A DNA stretch of 18,103 nt from Methylophilaceae bacterium (GCA_017880825.1 JADGRN010000007.1:1-18103), one strand, 5' to 3'; shown: positions 1 through 7,643, counted from the stretch's first letter. The notes: generated by a model from the sequence alone, not told the origin. Translations and numbers: made by a program.

Positions 1-342
1 AGGCTCGGCTCCCAGTTCAGCAGGAATGGGGTGAATCTGGCTGGCCGGGATGGCCACATGACTCAACCAGGCTTGCTCAGCCATCAGGCTGTTGCGGTCG
101 GTATGATCACGCGGTAGACAACGCTCATCGCCGTAATAGATATGCCATTTCGACCAGTCTGTTTGCGCTTCGCACAGCAATCGATACACAGCGCGCGGCG
201 TGTGGCCGCCAGCCAGTACGATTGAAAATTGGCCGCGCTCTGAAAGAGCCTGCGCCGCGCATTGCACGATGACGTCGCATGCCGTGTGCCATAAAGATGA
301 GATGCTTTCGAAGTGTTTCCAGCGAATGTTTTGAATCTGCAT
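1..342 (-). CDS. pgl: 6-phosphogluconolactonase, N-terminal 114 codons (3' end beyond the window)
   Basis: Hydrolyses 6-phosphogluconolactone to 6-phosphogluconate, the second step of the oxidative pentose phosphate pathway, in the cytosol. Reading the minus strand from the ATG at 342-340 gives an open frame to the window edge, so the gene is partial (114 residues seen; the family is usually about 220-250). Recognisable blocks are the phosphate-binding LAGGHTPRAVYRLL near residues 44-57, then YYGDERCLPRDHTDRNS at about residues 72-88, the classic GDER...D..SN block of this family. The start was chosen because the N-terminus (MQIQNIRWKHFES) looks like a normal family start; no strong ribosome site precedes it. 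It is divergent from the hydrolase gene at 523 and lies beside gnd and zwf, which supports the call. The remaining part of the protein cannot be judged here. Confidence 0.9.
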   Translation of the reverse strand, partial: MQIQNIRWKHFESISSLWHTACDVIVQCAAQALSERGQFSIVLAGGHTPRAVYRLLCEAQTDWSKWHIYYGDERCLPRDHTDRNSLMAEQAWLSHVAIPASQIHPIPAELGAEP

Positions 343-522
343 GAGGGTGACTTCACATCTAATAATTGCCCAGCCGGACCTGGCCAAGCGCGCCGCCATT
401 TTAACACAGCGGTTATCGCGCGCCGTCGTGGCCAGCTGCGATTGCCATGTTTTTCATGCGAGATTATTGTGTGACAACCCAGTGTTGCATTAACATATAC
501 GCCCACTCAAAAGGATATAAAC
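343..522. promoter_or_regulatory. divergent intergenic region between pgl and the dienelactone hydrolase gene
   Basis: This 180-base gap must hold the start signals for both flanking genes. For pgl, a candidate -10 box TAAAAT reads on the minus strand at 403-398, about 56 bases before its ATG, with no convincing -35. For the hydrolase, GTGACA at 471-476 is a possible -35, but no good -10 sits at normal spacing; a clear ribosome site AAAGGAT lies just before the ATG at 523. Assignments are motif-based and weak. Confidence 0.35.
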
Positions 523-1314
523 ATGATCATCAAAGACAACGAGATTGCTGATATCTCCACACCAACCGGGGACATGCGCCTGCATATATTCCGCCCTGCA
601 GCGCCGGGACGCTATCCTGGCATCCTGATGTTCTCCGAAATCTTCCAGGTGACAGGCCCTATCCGCCGCACGGCAGCGATGCTTGCCGGCCATGGTTTTG
701 TGGTCGCCTGCCCGGAGATTTATCACGAGCTGGAGCCCGTAGGAACGGTGCTCGCCTACGATGAGAACGGGACAACTCGCGGCAATGCGCACAAGATTGA
801 GAAAGAAATTTCTGCCTACGATAGCGATGCCCGTGCTGTGCTCGATTACCTCAAGACCCTGGACTACTGCACCGGACGCCTCGGCGTCATGGGTATTTGT
901 ATCGGCGGGCATCTCGCTTTCCGCGCCGCCATGAATCCGGATGTGCTGGCGACGACCTGCTTCTACGCGACGGATATCCATAAAAGAAGCCTGGGTAAGG
1001 GGATGAGCGACAACTCTCTGGATAGAGCCGGAGAAATTAAAGGCGAACTGCTGCACATTTGGGGACGTCAGGATCCCCATATCCCGCTCGAAGGCCGCAA
1101 TCTGGTCAAGGCTCGCCTTGAAGAAGTAGGCGCTCGATTTACCTGGCATGAGATCAACGGTCAGCACGCCTTCATGCGTGATGAAGGCCCACGCTACGAT
1201 CCTGCGCTAGCTTTGCAATGCTGGGGCTTGCTGCTGGAATTATTTCATCGGCGCTTGGGGTGGGGTGATCTCAATGTGGAATCAGACGGAACTAAAGCCG
1301 AGAGCCGCCACTAG
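523..1314 (+). CDS. dienelactone hydrolase family protein
   Basis: An alpha/beta hydrolase of the dienelactone hydrolase family, 263 residues, presumably cytosolic since no signal peptide is visible. The sequence shows the family's cysteine nucleophile elbow GICIGG with Cys126, followed by Asp184 (GRQDPHIP) and His215 (NGQHAF), giving a complete Cys-Asp-His triad. Glu39 in FSEIFQ corresponds to the Glu that lines the active site in characterised members. The start ATG has a good ribosome site (AAAGGAT, about 8 bases upstream). The gene stands alone on the plus strand and is followed by a terminator. Classical members open dienelactones in chlorocatechol breakdown, but nothing here suggests such a pathway. 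Many bacteria carry housekeeping paralogues of unknown substrate, so the true substrate is undetermined. The C-terminal dozen residues are polar and look non-conserved. Confidence 0.85.
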   Translation: MIIKDNEIADISTPTGDMRLHIFRPAAPGRYPGILMFSEIFQVTGPIRRTAAMLAGHGFVVACPEIYHELEPVGTVLAYDENGTTRGNAHKIEKEISAYDSDARAVLDYLKTLDYCTGRLGVMGICIGGHLAFRAAMNPDVLATTCFYATDIHKRSLGKGMSDNSLDRAGEIKGELLHIWGRQDPHIPLEGRNLVKARLEEVGARFTWHEINGQHAFMRDEGPRYDPALALQCWGLLLELFHRRLGWGDLNVESDGTKAESRH

Positions 1315-1327
1315 CAATATCGAATGG

Positions 1328-1372
1328 CGCAGGCAGGGTCTGGCCGCTTTGCTGGTTGCCTGCCTGCGTTTT
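1328..1372 (+). terminator. rho-independent terminator after the dienelactone hydrolase gene
   Basis: A perfect 10-bp inverted repeat, CGCAGGCAGG at 1328-1337 and CCTGCCTGCG at 1359-1368, closes a 21-base loop and is followed directly by TTTT at 1369-1372. It sits 14 bases after the stop codon. The loop is longer than usual and the T-run short, so efficiency is uncertain. Confidence 0.7.
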
Positions 1373-1396
1373 GCATGAATTTTGCTGCCTTTGCGC

Positions 1397-1402
1397 TATA
1401 AT
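1397..1402 (+). promoter_or_regulatory. -10 element of the probable gnd promoter
   Basis: A perfect TATAAT hexamer in the context GCGCTATAATTTC. TTGCAT at 1371-1376 is the only -35-like word, but its 20-base spacing is too long, so the -35 is weak or replaced by an activator. Transcription would start near 1409 and leave a leader of about 68 bases, which contains the hairpin at 1441-1460. Confidence 0.55.
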
Positions 1403-1440
1403 TTCAGGTTTGTTCTAATACCCATCACTCTACACAATAG

Positions 1441-1460
1441 GAGGATGGCTCGTCATCCTC
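1441..1460 (+). promoter_or_regulatory. hairpin in the gnd leader that includes an AGGAGG sequence
   Basis: GAGGATG (1441-1447) pairs perfectly with CATCCTC (1454-1460) around a six-base loop. The left arm overlaps the ribosome-site-like AGGAGG at 1439-1444, so that site would be occluded in the folded RNA. The working ribosome site of gnd is probably AAGGA at 1464-1468, 8 bases before its ATG and just past the hairpin. A short frame from ATG 1445 (11 codons) ends in TGA at 1478-1480, overlapping the gnd ATG as ATGA. Function is unproven. Confidence 0.4.
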
Positions 1461-1476
1461 ATCAAGGAAAAATGCA

Positions 1477-2394
1477 ATGAAACTAGCAATGATTGGCTTG
1501 GGCAAAATGGGCGGCAACATGGCAACCCGCTTGTTACAGAGTGGGATTAAAGTTGTCGGTTACGACCGTAATACGGATGCCGTTAATGAACTTGTAAAGA
1601 ACGATGGCATGATAGCTGCCAGCTCCGTAGCGGACGCTGTTGCCAAGCTGGAAGGGCAGCGCATTGTCTGGCTGATGCTGCCAAGCGGCACAGTCACAGA
1701 AAACCAGATTCAGGAATTGGCACCCATGCTCAACAAGGGCGACATCATCATCGATGGTGGCAATTCAAATTACAAACATAGCCAACGCCAAGGCGCCTGG
1801 CTGGCTGAGCGTGGCATTGGCTTTATGGATGCGGGCACCTCTGGCGGCATCTGGGGCATGGAAAACGGCTACTGCTTGATGGTAGGCGCCACCCCGGAAG
1901 TGGCAAAAGTGATGGAGCCCGTGTTAAAATCCTTGGCGCCTGCAGCAGACCGCGGCTGGGCACACGTTGGACCAGTTGGTTCCGGCCACTTCACCAAGAT
2001 GATACACAACGGCATTGAATACGGCATGATGCAGGCGATGGCCGAAGGCCTGGATTTGTTGAAGGGCAAAAAGGAATTCAAGCTTGATCTGGCGCAAATC
2101 ACCGAGCTATGGCGCCACAGCTCGGTAGTGCGCAGCTGGCTGCTGGATCTGACCGCAGATGCACTGAAGAATGACCAGGAGTTAAGGGATGTCGCGCCTT
2201 ATGTTGCAGACTCTGGCGAAGGGCGCTGGACCGTGGTAGAAGCAGTAGAACAAGGCGTGGCAGCGCCGGTGCTGACAATCGCTTTGCAAATGCGCTTTAC
2301 CAGCCAGGACGATCACGGCTACAGCTATAGACTGCTGTCGATGATGCGCAACGCCTTTGGTGGCCACGTCGTTAAATCAGCAGGTGGAAATTAA
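1477..2394 (+). CDS. gnd: 6-phosphogluconate dehydrogenase, decarboxylating, short NAD-type form
   Basis: Oxidatively decarboxylates 6-phosphogluconate to ribulose-5-phosphate in the cytosol. The 305-residue length marks it as the short form (family about 300) rather than the 470-residue NADP enzyme. The Rossmann motif GLGKMGG lies at residues 7-13. Asp30 at the end of the second strand (GYDRN) is the acidic residue typical of NAD-preferring dehydrogenases, so NAD use is inferred. The substrate block DAGTSGGIWGMENG is at 118-131. Lys174 and Glu181, in GSGHFTKMIHNGIEYG, match the catalytic Lys and Glu of characterised enzymes. It has its own -10 box and leader and is followed by zwf 125 bases on, which places it in a glucose-6-phosphate oxidation group with pgl upstream. 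In ribulose-monophosphate methylotrophs such an enzyme serves formaldehyde oxidation, but nothing in the window proves that lifestyle. Confidence 0.93.
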   Translation: MKLAMIGLGKMGGNMATRLLQSGIKVVGYDRNTDAVNELVKNDGMIAASSVADAVAKLEGQRIVWLMLPSGTVTENQIQELAPMLNKGDIIIDGGNSNYKHSQRQGAWLAERGIGFMDAGTSGGIWGMENGYCLMVGATPEVAKVMEPVLKSLAPAADRGWAHVGPVGSGHFTKMIHNGIEYGMMQAMAEGLDLLKGKKEFKLDLAQITELWRHSSVVRSWLLDLTADALKNDQELRDVAPYVADSGEGRWTVVEAVEQGVAAPVLTIALQMRFTSQDDHGYSYRLLSMMRNAFGGHVVKSAGGN

Positions 2395-2492
2395 CTGTCT
2401 GCGGCCTTAAAAGCTTTTACCAGCGCCGCGGATAGCTTAAAATCATAATTGCTGAAAAGCGCGCCGCAAGGATGCGCCAAAATTATTAAAAC

Positions 2493-2518
2493 CCATAAAA
2501 TTTTGAAAGCCATAAAAT
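2493..2518 (+). repeat. short direct repeat before the zwf start
   Basis: The word CCATAAAAT occurs at 2493-2501 and again at 2510-2518, 17 bases apart, ending one base before the zwf ATG. No proper ribosome site exists here (only GAAAG at 2505-2509), so zwf may be initiated inefficiently, or from an unstructured A/T-rich leader. No promoter hexamers stand out in the 125-base gnd-zwf gap, so read-through from gnd is likely. Confidence 0.35.
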
Positions 2519-2519
2519 C

Positions 2520-4031
2520 ATGAACCCTCTAGACCCCTGCACTCTGGTCATTATCGGTGCTACTGGCAACCTGTCCCGCGTCAAATTGATGCCGGGGCTT
2601 TTTCGCTTGGAGCTCGCTGGCAGATTACCGGAAAAAATGGTGATTCTTTCAATCTATCGCAGCCCTTTCAGCCGTGCAGAATGGCAGAAAGAAATCAAAG
2701 GCATGCTGGAAGCCAAGTTCCCCGAGGGCCTGGACAAGGAGGCTTTAACGCGCTTCATGAACCGCACGCGCTATCATGGCCACGGCAACCCGCCGGATGA
2801 TGCCACCTCCTACGAGCGTTTGAGAGATACCTTATCCGACACCAAAATTTACCCGAGCAATATCGTGTTCTTCCTGTCGATTCGTCCTTCTGATTTCTCC
2901 AACGTTGTGGATAGCCTTGCTGGCGTTGGTCTACTGAAAGAGGATAAAGGCTGGCGCAATGTAGTGGTTGAAAAACCTTTTGGCACCGATTTAGTAAGCT
3001 CGCAACAGCTGCAGAAGGCCTTATCCAAGCACCTCACCGAAAAACAAACCTATCGCATTGATCACTATCTGGGCAAAGGTACCGTGCAAAACATCATGGT
3101 GCTGCGCTTTGCCAACATGCTGCTGGAACCGATCTGGAACCATCATTGCATTGACTATGTGCAGGTCATGCATTCTGAAACTTTGGGCGTCGGCGATCGT
3201 ACCAAGTTTTACGAGAGTACCGGCGCGCTACGCGACATGATACAAAGCCATTTGCTGCAAATGGTGGCATTGGTGGCCATGGAAGCACCAGCCAATATGG
3301 ACGCCGAAAGCCTGCGGGATGAAAAGGTGAAAGTGCTTAAAGCTATCCGCCCTGTTGCACCGGACGACGTATCTTCACAGGCTTTTCGTGCCCAGTACGC
3401 CAAAGGCATCATTGATGGCAAGCCCGTCCCGGGTTACAAGGAAGAGCCTGGTGTGGCGCCGGATAGCGTCACCGAGACCTATGCCGCGCTCAAGTTATAT
3501 GTGGATAACTGGCGCTGGGCAGGCGTTCCATTCTATATAAGCACCGGCAAACGCCTGGCTGAAGGTAGTTCGGCGATTATGATCCGCTTTAAAAATCCGC
3601 CGCAGGATTTATTGCGCACACGCTGCGGTAAAGCCTCACCACCCAACTGGATCATGCTCGGCATACAACCTGACGACTGCGTGAAGATGGAATTGCAGGT
3701 AAAAGTGCCCGGCCTGGACTTGGCTACGCGCACCATGAGCCTGGACGCCAACTACAAAAATGAAGATGACGTGGATTATGACGCCTACGAAAGTTTGTTA
3801 CTGGATGTGATTGCAGACAACCAGTCGCTATTCCTGCGCATGGATGAGGTGGAATGGGCCTGGCGCGTGGTTGACCCCATCATCAAGGATTGGGCTGCAG
3901 ATCGCAGACCTATCCCTCAATATGAGGCCGGCAGCAAGGGACCTAAGGGCACCTATAAACTGTTTGATCGGCCAGATCAGTTCTGGCGTTATTCACTGGA
4001 AAAAGGCGGCGCGGACGTAGAGCCGTTTTAA
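2520..4031 (+). CDS. zwf: glucose-6-phosphate dehydrogenase
   Basis: Oxidises glucose-6-phosphate to 6-phosphogluconolactone with NAD(P), the entry step of the oxidative pentose phosphate pathway. The 503 residues match the family's usual length of about 490-510. The N-terminal nucleotide fold carries GATGNLSRVKLMPGLF from residue 13, with Lys22 at the conserved position. EKPFG is at 151-155. The active-site block RIDHYLGK is at 179-186, and the catalytic His of ALRDMIQSHLLQM is residue 244. Oddities: position 187, after DHYLGK, is Gly where Glu (or Gln/Lys) is normal, and the dinucleotide motif has Asn17 where Asp is common. The C-terminal end YEAGSKGPKG resembles the usual substrate and cofactor domain. 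It follows gnd on the same strand and a terminator lies just after it. There is no good ribosome site before the ATG. Confidence 0.94.
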   Translation: MNPLDPCTLVIIGATGNLSRVKLMPGLFRLELAGRLPEKMVILSIYRSPFSRAEWQKEIKGMLEAKFPEGLDKEALTRFMNRTRYHGHGNPPDDATSYERLRDTLSDTKIYPSNIVFFLSIRPSDFSNVVDSLAGVGLLKEDKGWRNVVVEKPFGTDLVSSQQLQKALSKHLTEKQTYRIDHYLGKGTVQNIMVLRFANMLLEPIWNHHCIDYVQVMHSETLGVGDRTKFYESTGALRDMIQSHLLQMVALVAMEAPANMDAESLRDEKVKVLKAIRPVAPDDVSSQAFRAQYAKGIIDGKPVPGYKEEPGVAPDSVTETYAALKLYVDNWRWAGVPFYISTGKRLAEGSSAIMIRFKNPPQDLLRTRCGKASPPNWIMLGIQPDDCVKMELQVKVPGLDLATRTMSLDANYKNEDDVDYDAYESLLLDVIADNQSLFLRMDEVEWAWRVVDPIIKDWAADRRPIPQYEAGSKGPKGTYKLFDRPDQFWRYSLEKGGADVEPF

Positions 4032-4049
4032 CTGGTGAAATTCTCTTTG

Positions 4050-4093
4050 ACTCCTCATTCCGCTATATCCCGGGGTGAGGAGTTTTGGTTTTT
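4050..4093 (+). terminator. rho-independent terminator after zwf
   Basis: An 8-bp perfect stem, ACTCCTCA (4050-4057) with TGAGGAGT (4076-4083), followed by T-rich DNA (TTTT at 4083-4086, then GG and a further T5). It lies 18 bases after the zwf stop and separates the pentose phosphate genes from dcd. Confidence 0.75.
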
Positions 4094-4134
4094 GGCTGGC
4101 CTAAATCTCATCCCCACAAATTTTCTGCACGCTC

Positions 4135-4140
4135 TATAAT
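4135..4140 (+). promoter_or_regulatory. -10 element of the probable dcd promoter
   Basis: A perfect TATAAT in the context GCTCTATAATGCGC, closely resembling the gnd -10 context. No good -35 is seen 16-18 bases upstream. The start point would be near 4147, leaving about 28 bases of leader without a clear ribosome site before the dcd ATG at 4176. Confidence 0.5.
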
Positions 4141-4175
4141 GCGCTCTCGTTTTCAATCACTTATCACACAAAACA

Positions 4176-4748
4176 ATGAGCATTAAATCCGACAAATGGA
4201 TACGCCGCATGGCCGAAAGCCACAGCATGATCGAGCCTTTCGAGCCGGGACAAGTCAACCAGGCCAACGGCCAAAGACTGGTGTCCTACGGCACTTCGAG
4301 TTATGGCTACGATATCCGCTGCTCCAGCGAATTCAAGCTGTTTACCAACATCAACAGCACCATTGTCGACCCGAAGAATTTCGACCCGAACTCCTTCGTT
4401 GAAGTGAATGCCGATCACTGCATCATCCCGCCGAATTCCTTTGCCTTGGCACGCACCGTGGAATATTTCCGCATCCCGCGTAATGTACTGACTATCTGCC
4501 TCGGAAAATCGACCTATGCGCGTTGCGGCATCATCGTCAACGTCACCCCGTTCGAGCCGGAGTGGGAAGGCTATGTGACGCTGGAGTTCAGCAACACCAC
4601 CCCGCTACCGGCCAAAATCTATGCCAACGAAGGCTGCGCACAGGTACTGTTCTTCGAAGCGGATGATGATGATGTGTGCGAAACTTCCTACAAAGACCGT
4701 GGCGGCAAATATCAGGGTCAGGTTGGCGTCACTCTACCCAAGATTTAA
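4176..4748 (+). CDS. dcd: dCTP deaminase
   Basis: Deaminates dCTP to dUTP, feeding dUMP and so thymidylate synthesis; a cytosolic homotrimer in the family. The 190-residue protein is full length. Visible motifs are [16 protein letters not shown] near residues 38-53, the nucleotide-binding [10 protein letters not shown] at 110-119 with Ser112 and Arg116, and VTLEFSN with Glu137 as the catalytic glutamate (Glu138 in the E. coli enzyme). The tail [11 protein letters not shown] is typical of this deaminase subfamily. It appears monocistronic: the zwf terminator lies upstream and a separate promoter precedes the decarboxylase downstream. The pathway link to thyA and folA in the same window is functional only, since these genes are not contiguous. 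Confidence 0.94.
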   Translation: MSIKSDKWIRRMAESHSMIEPFEPGQVNQANGQRLVSYGTSSYGYDIRCSSEFKLFTNINSTIVDPKNFDPNSFVEVNADHCIIPPNSFALARTVEYFRIPRNVLTICLGKSTYARCGIIVNVTPFEPEWEGYVTLEFSNTTPLPAKIYANEGCAQVLFFEADDDDVCETSYKDRGGKYQGQVGVTLPKI

Positions 4749-4788
4749 CACTACGGATTTGATAGCTACAGATTTAATGCCAAAGCCA

Positions 4789-4816
4789 TTGTCTCGCTAC
4801 AAGTTCGTGCTATATT
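4789..4816 (+). promoter_or_regulatory. sigma-70-type promoter for the decarboxylase gene
   Basis: TTGTCT (4789-4794) as -35, a 16-base spacer, and TATATT (4811-4816) as -10 preceded by TGC, an extended -10. It lies 58 bases before the chosen ATG at 4875. The match is decent but not perfect; no terminator for dcd was seen before it. Confidence 0.5.
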
Positions 4817-4874
4817 TCGCCCCTTGTATTTTTGCAAGCAGCAACTCGTTATAGGCAACCTTCAGGAGGCCTCC

Positions 4875-7112
4875 ATGAAATTCCGTTTCCCCGTAGTCAT
4901 CATTGACGAAGATTTCCGCTCCGAAAACACCTCGGGGCTGGGCATCCGTGTGCTGGCCAAAGCCATCGAAGATGAAGGCGTTGAGGTTCTTGGCGTCACC
5001 AGCTATGGCGACCTGACTTCTTTTGCGCAACAGCAAAGCCGAGCATCGGCCTTCATACTGTCGATTGATGATGAGGAGTTTGTTGAAGGCTCGCAGGATG
5101 CGCTGGATAACCTGCGCAAGTTCGTCGATGAAATCCGTTTCCGCAACGATGAAATCCCGATTTTCCTGTACGGCGAAACGCGTACTTCGCGCCATATCCC
5201 GAATGAGATCCTGCGTGAACTCAACGGCTTTATTCACATGTTTGAAGATACGCCGGAGTTCATTGCGCGCTATATCTTGCGCGAGGCCCGCACCTATCTT
5301 GATTCGCTGCCGCCACCCTTCTTCCGGGCACTGGTTCACTACGCGGCAGATGGCTCCTACTCCTGGCACTGCCCTGGCCACTCGGGTGGCGTAGCGTTCC
5401 TCAAATCCCCTGTCGGCCAGATGTTCCACCAGTTTTTTGGTGAAAATATGCTGCGCGCCGATGTCTGTAACGCGGTGGATGAACTCGGCCAACTGCTTGA
5501 CCACACCGGCCCGGTAGCGGCATCTGAGCGTAACGCGGCGCGCATCTTCAATTGCGACCATTTATACTTCGTCACCAACGGTACTTCGACTTCCAACAAG
5601 ATTGTGTGGAACTCCACCGTGGCGCCGGGCGACATTGTGGTGGTCGACCGCAACTGCCATAAGTCCGTGCTGCATTCCATCATCATCACCGGTGCCATCC
5701 CGGTATTTTTGATGCCTACGCGCAATCACTTCGGCATTATCGGCCCTATCCCGCTGAGTGAATTCAAGCCCGGCAATATTCAGAAAAAAATCCAGGCTAA
5801 TCCGTTCGCGCGCGGCGTGAAATCCAAGCCACGTGTGCTGACCATTACCCAAAGTACCTATGATGGCATCATCTACAACGTAGAGACCATCAAGACCATG
5901 CTGGATGGACATATCGACACATTGCATTTCGACGAAGCCTGGCTGCCGCATGCCACCTTTCACGATTTCTATGGCGACTATCACGCCATCGGCGCTGATC
6001 GCCCGCGTTGCAAGGAATCCATGGTGTTCTCCACGCAATCTACGCACAAGCTTTTGGCAGGTCTAAGCCAGGCTTCGCAGATTCTGGTACAGGACGCAGA
6101 AAACAATCAACTGGATCGCGATGTGTTCAACGAAGCTTATCTGATGCACACCTCCACCAGCCCGCAATATTCGATTATTGCCAGCTGCGACGTGGCTGCC
6201 GCGATGATGGAACCGCCGGGTGGTAAGGCATTGGTGGAAGAATCCATCATGGAAGCACTGGATTTCCGCCGTGCCATGCGCAAAGTGGATGCGGAATGGG
6301 GCGCGGACTGGTGGTTCAAGGTATGGGGCCCGGATTACTTGGCGGAAGAAGGCATAGGCGAGCGCGATGACTGGATGCTGAAGGCGGGCGAACGTTGGCA
6401 TGGATTCAGTGATCTCGCGCCGGAATTCAACATGCTGGACCCGATCAAGGCTACTGTGATCACACCTGGACTGGACGTCGACGGCGATTTTTCCGACGAG
6501 TTTGGCATCCCTGCCGCGATTGTCACCAAATATCTGGCTGAGCATGGCGTCATCGTGGAAAAAACCGGCCTTTACTCCTTCTTCATCATGTTCACCATCG
6601 GTATTACCAAAGGCCGCTGGAATACGCTGGTGACTGCACTGCAACAGTTCAAGGACGATTACGACAAGAATCAGCCGCTGTGGCGCGTGCTGCCTGAATT
6701 TGTCATCAAATATCCACGTTACGAGAAAATTGGCCTGCGCGACCTGTGCGATCAAATTCATGGCGTTTACAAAGCCAACGATATCGCACGCCTGACTACC
6801 GAAATGTATTTGTCCGACATGATTCCGGCGATGAAGCCGGCAGATGCATTCGCCAGGATGGCACACCGCGAGATTGACCGCGTGCCAATTGACGATCTGG
6901 AAGGCCGCATTACGGCAGTGCTATTAACACCTTACCCACCGGGCATTCCGTTGCTGATTCCCGGTGAGCAGTTCAACCTTACCATCGTTAACTACCTGCG
7001 TTTTGCGCGCGACTTCAATGCGCGCTTCCCCGGCTTTGAAACTGATATTCACGGCCTGGTTGAAAAAGAAGTTGATGGCCGGTCTGTATATTATGTCGAC
7101 TGCGTTGCTTGA
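4875..7112 (+). CDS. PLP-dependent Orn/Lys/Arg decarboxylase (biodegradative-type fold)
   Basis: Decarboxylates a basic amino acid to a polyamine precursor (agmatine, cadaverine or putrescine). The ATG at 4875 is chosen over an in-frame ATG at 4824 because AGGAGG lies 5 bases before it at 4864-4869, and MKFRFPVVIIDEDF matches family N-termini. The 745-residue product has a receiver-like wing domain at about 1-130, the motif HCPGHSGG at 165-172, the PLP fold with HFDEAW at 351-356, and the PLP lysine Lys392 in STQSTHKLLAGLSQAS. A C-terminal domain follows from about residue 590. This is the layout of the AdiA/LdcI/SpeF family. I cannot fix the substrate; betaproteobacterial homologues are usually annotated arginine/lysine/ornithine decarboxylase. 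It has its own promoter and no antiporter gene beside it, which argues for a biosynthetic (polyamine) rather than an acid-resistance role. It converges with folA, the two stop codons being 13 bases apart. Confidence 0.9.
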   Translation: MKFRFPVVIIDEDFRSENTSGLGIRVLAKAIEDEGVEVLGVTSYGDLTSFAQQQSRASAFILSIDDEEFVEGSQDALDNLRKFVDEIRFRNDEIPIFLYGETRTSRHIPNEILRELNGFIHMFEDTPEFIARYILREARTYLDSLPPPFFRALVHYAADGSYSWHCPGHSGGVAFLKSPVGQMFHQFFGENMLRADVCNAVDELGQLLDHTGPVAASERNAARIFNCDHLYFVTNGTSTSNKIVWNSTVAPGDIVVVDRNCHKSVLHSIIITGAIPVFLMPTRNHFGIIGPIPLSEFKPGNIQKKIQANPFARGVKSKPRVLTITQSTYDGIIYNVETIKTMLDGHIDTLHFDEAWLPHATFHDFYGDYHAIGADRPRCKESMVFSTQSTHKLLAGLSQASQILVQDAENNQLDRDVFNEAYLMHTSTSPQYSIIASCDVAAAMMEPPGGKALVEESIMEALDFRRAMRKVDAEWGADWWFKVWGPDYLAEEGIGERDDWMLKAGERWHGFSDLAPEFNMLDPIKATVITPGLDVDGDFSDEFGIPAAIVTKYLAEHGVIVEKTGLYSFFIMFTIGITKGRWNTLVTALQQFKDDYDKNQPLWRVLPEFVIKYPRYEKIGLRDLCDQIHGVYKANDIARLTTEMYLSDMIPAMKPADAFARMAHREIDRVPIDDLEGRITAVLLTPYPPGIPLLIPGEQFNLTIVNYLRFARDFNARFPGFETDIHGLVEKEVDGRSVYYVDCVA

Positions 7113-7125
7113 GGCTGCGACAGAC

Positions 7126-7608
7126 TTATTTACGCTGATAGATTAAATAGGCAAATCTCAGGCCTTCTAGGCTGGTGTGCTGCTCACGAGCAATCTCCTG
7201 CCACGCAGCCTGATCAAATTCCGGGAAAAACGCATCGCCTTCAAACTCTGCATCTATCGCGGTGATATAAAGTCTATCTGCGAATTGCAAGGCCTCGCGA
7301 TACAATTCTGTACCGCCAATCAGAAATACTTCCGCATCTCCGTCGCATAGGGCGATGGCGCGGGACAATGAAGCCGCGACTAAAGCGCCAGGCACATGGT
7401 AATCCGGGTTGCGCGTCACGATTACCGTGGTGCGATCCGGCAATAGTCGGTTAAGCGACTCGTAGGTTTTTCGGCCCATGATAATATGATGACCTGTCGT
7501 TAGCGCTCGGAAGCGTTTGAGATCCTCTGGTAAGTGCCAAGGCAACGTATTATTCAGGCCAATCACACGATTGCGCGCAATGGCGGCGATAAGGGATATA
7601 CAAGACAT
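7126..7608 (-). CDS. folA: dihydrofolate reductase
   Basis: Reduces dihydrofolate to tetrahydrofolate with NADPH, restoring the cofactor consumed by thymidylate synthase. The 160-residue protein from the ATG at 7608-7606 is full length for a bacterial enzyme. The start fits the family (MSCISLIAAIARNRVIG); an in-frame extension upstream has no homology and would overlap the neighbouring start. Motifs: LPWHLPEDLKRF with catalytic Asp29, the NADPH-binding GRKTYESL near 45-52, and IGGTELYREAL at 97-107. Its promoter appears unusual: a perfect TATAAT ends 7 bases before the ATG, so the transcript may be leaderless. In many betaproteobacteria folA lies next to thyA. Here thyA is on the same strand but 5.4 kb away, with the glr block between. 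Confidence 0.95.
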   Translation of the reverse strand: MSCISLIAAIARNRVIGLNNTLPWHLPEDLKRFRALTTGHHIIMGRKTYESLNRLLPDRTTVIVTRNPDYHVPGALVAASLSRAIALCDGDAEVFLIGGTELYREALQFADRLYITAIDAEFEGDAFFPEFDQAAWQEIAREQHTSLEGLRFAYLIYQRK

Positions 7609-7615
7609 GGAACTA

Positions 7616-7623
7616 ATTATACT
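7616..7623. promoter_or_regulatory. overlapping divergent -10 elements of folA and glrK
   Basis: The AT-rich core TAATTATACTT gives TATAAT on the minus strand (7621-7616) for folA and TATACT on the plus strand (7618-7623) for glrK. Only 35 bases separate the two start codons, so one symmetric -10 may fire both ways. No -35 match is convincing on either strand. The minus-strand start point would fall at or beside the folA ATG. Confidence 0.4.
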
Positions 7624-7643
7624 TGGGCTGAAGGCATAGCGGA

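Noticed and set aside
490..1167. Long minus-strand open frame opposite the dienelactone hydrolase gene
   Set aside because: It is antisense to a clearly conserved hydrolase, shows no recognisable domain and has no ribosome site; a shadow frame.
4824..4874. Earlier start for the decarboxylase
   Set aside because: The first 17 residues have no family match, and AGGAGG sits correctly before the ATG at 4875.
5562..6866. Long minus-strand frames opposite the decarboxylase (also 4797-5561)
   Set aside because: They mirror the codon bias of the decarboxylase gene and show no family motifs.
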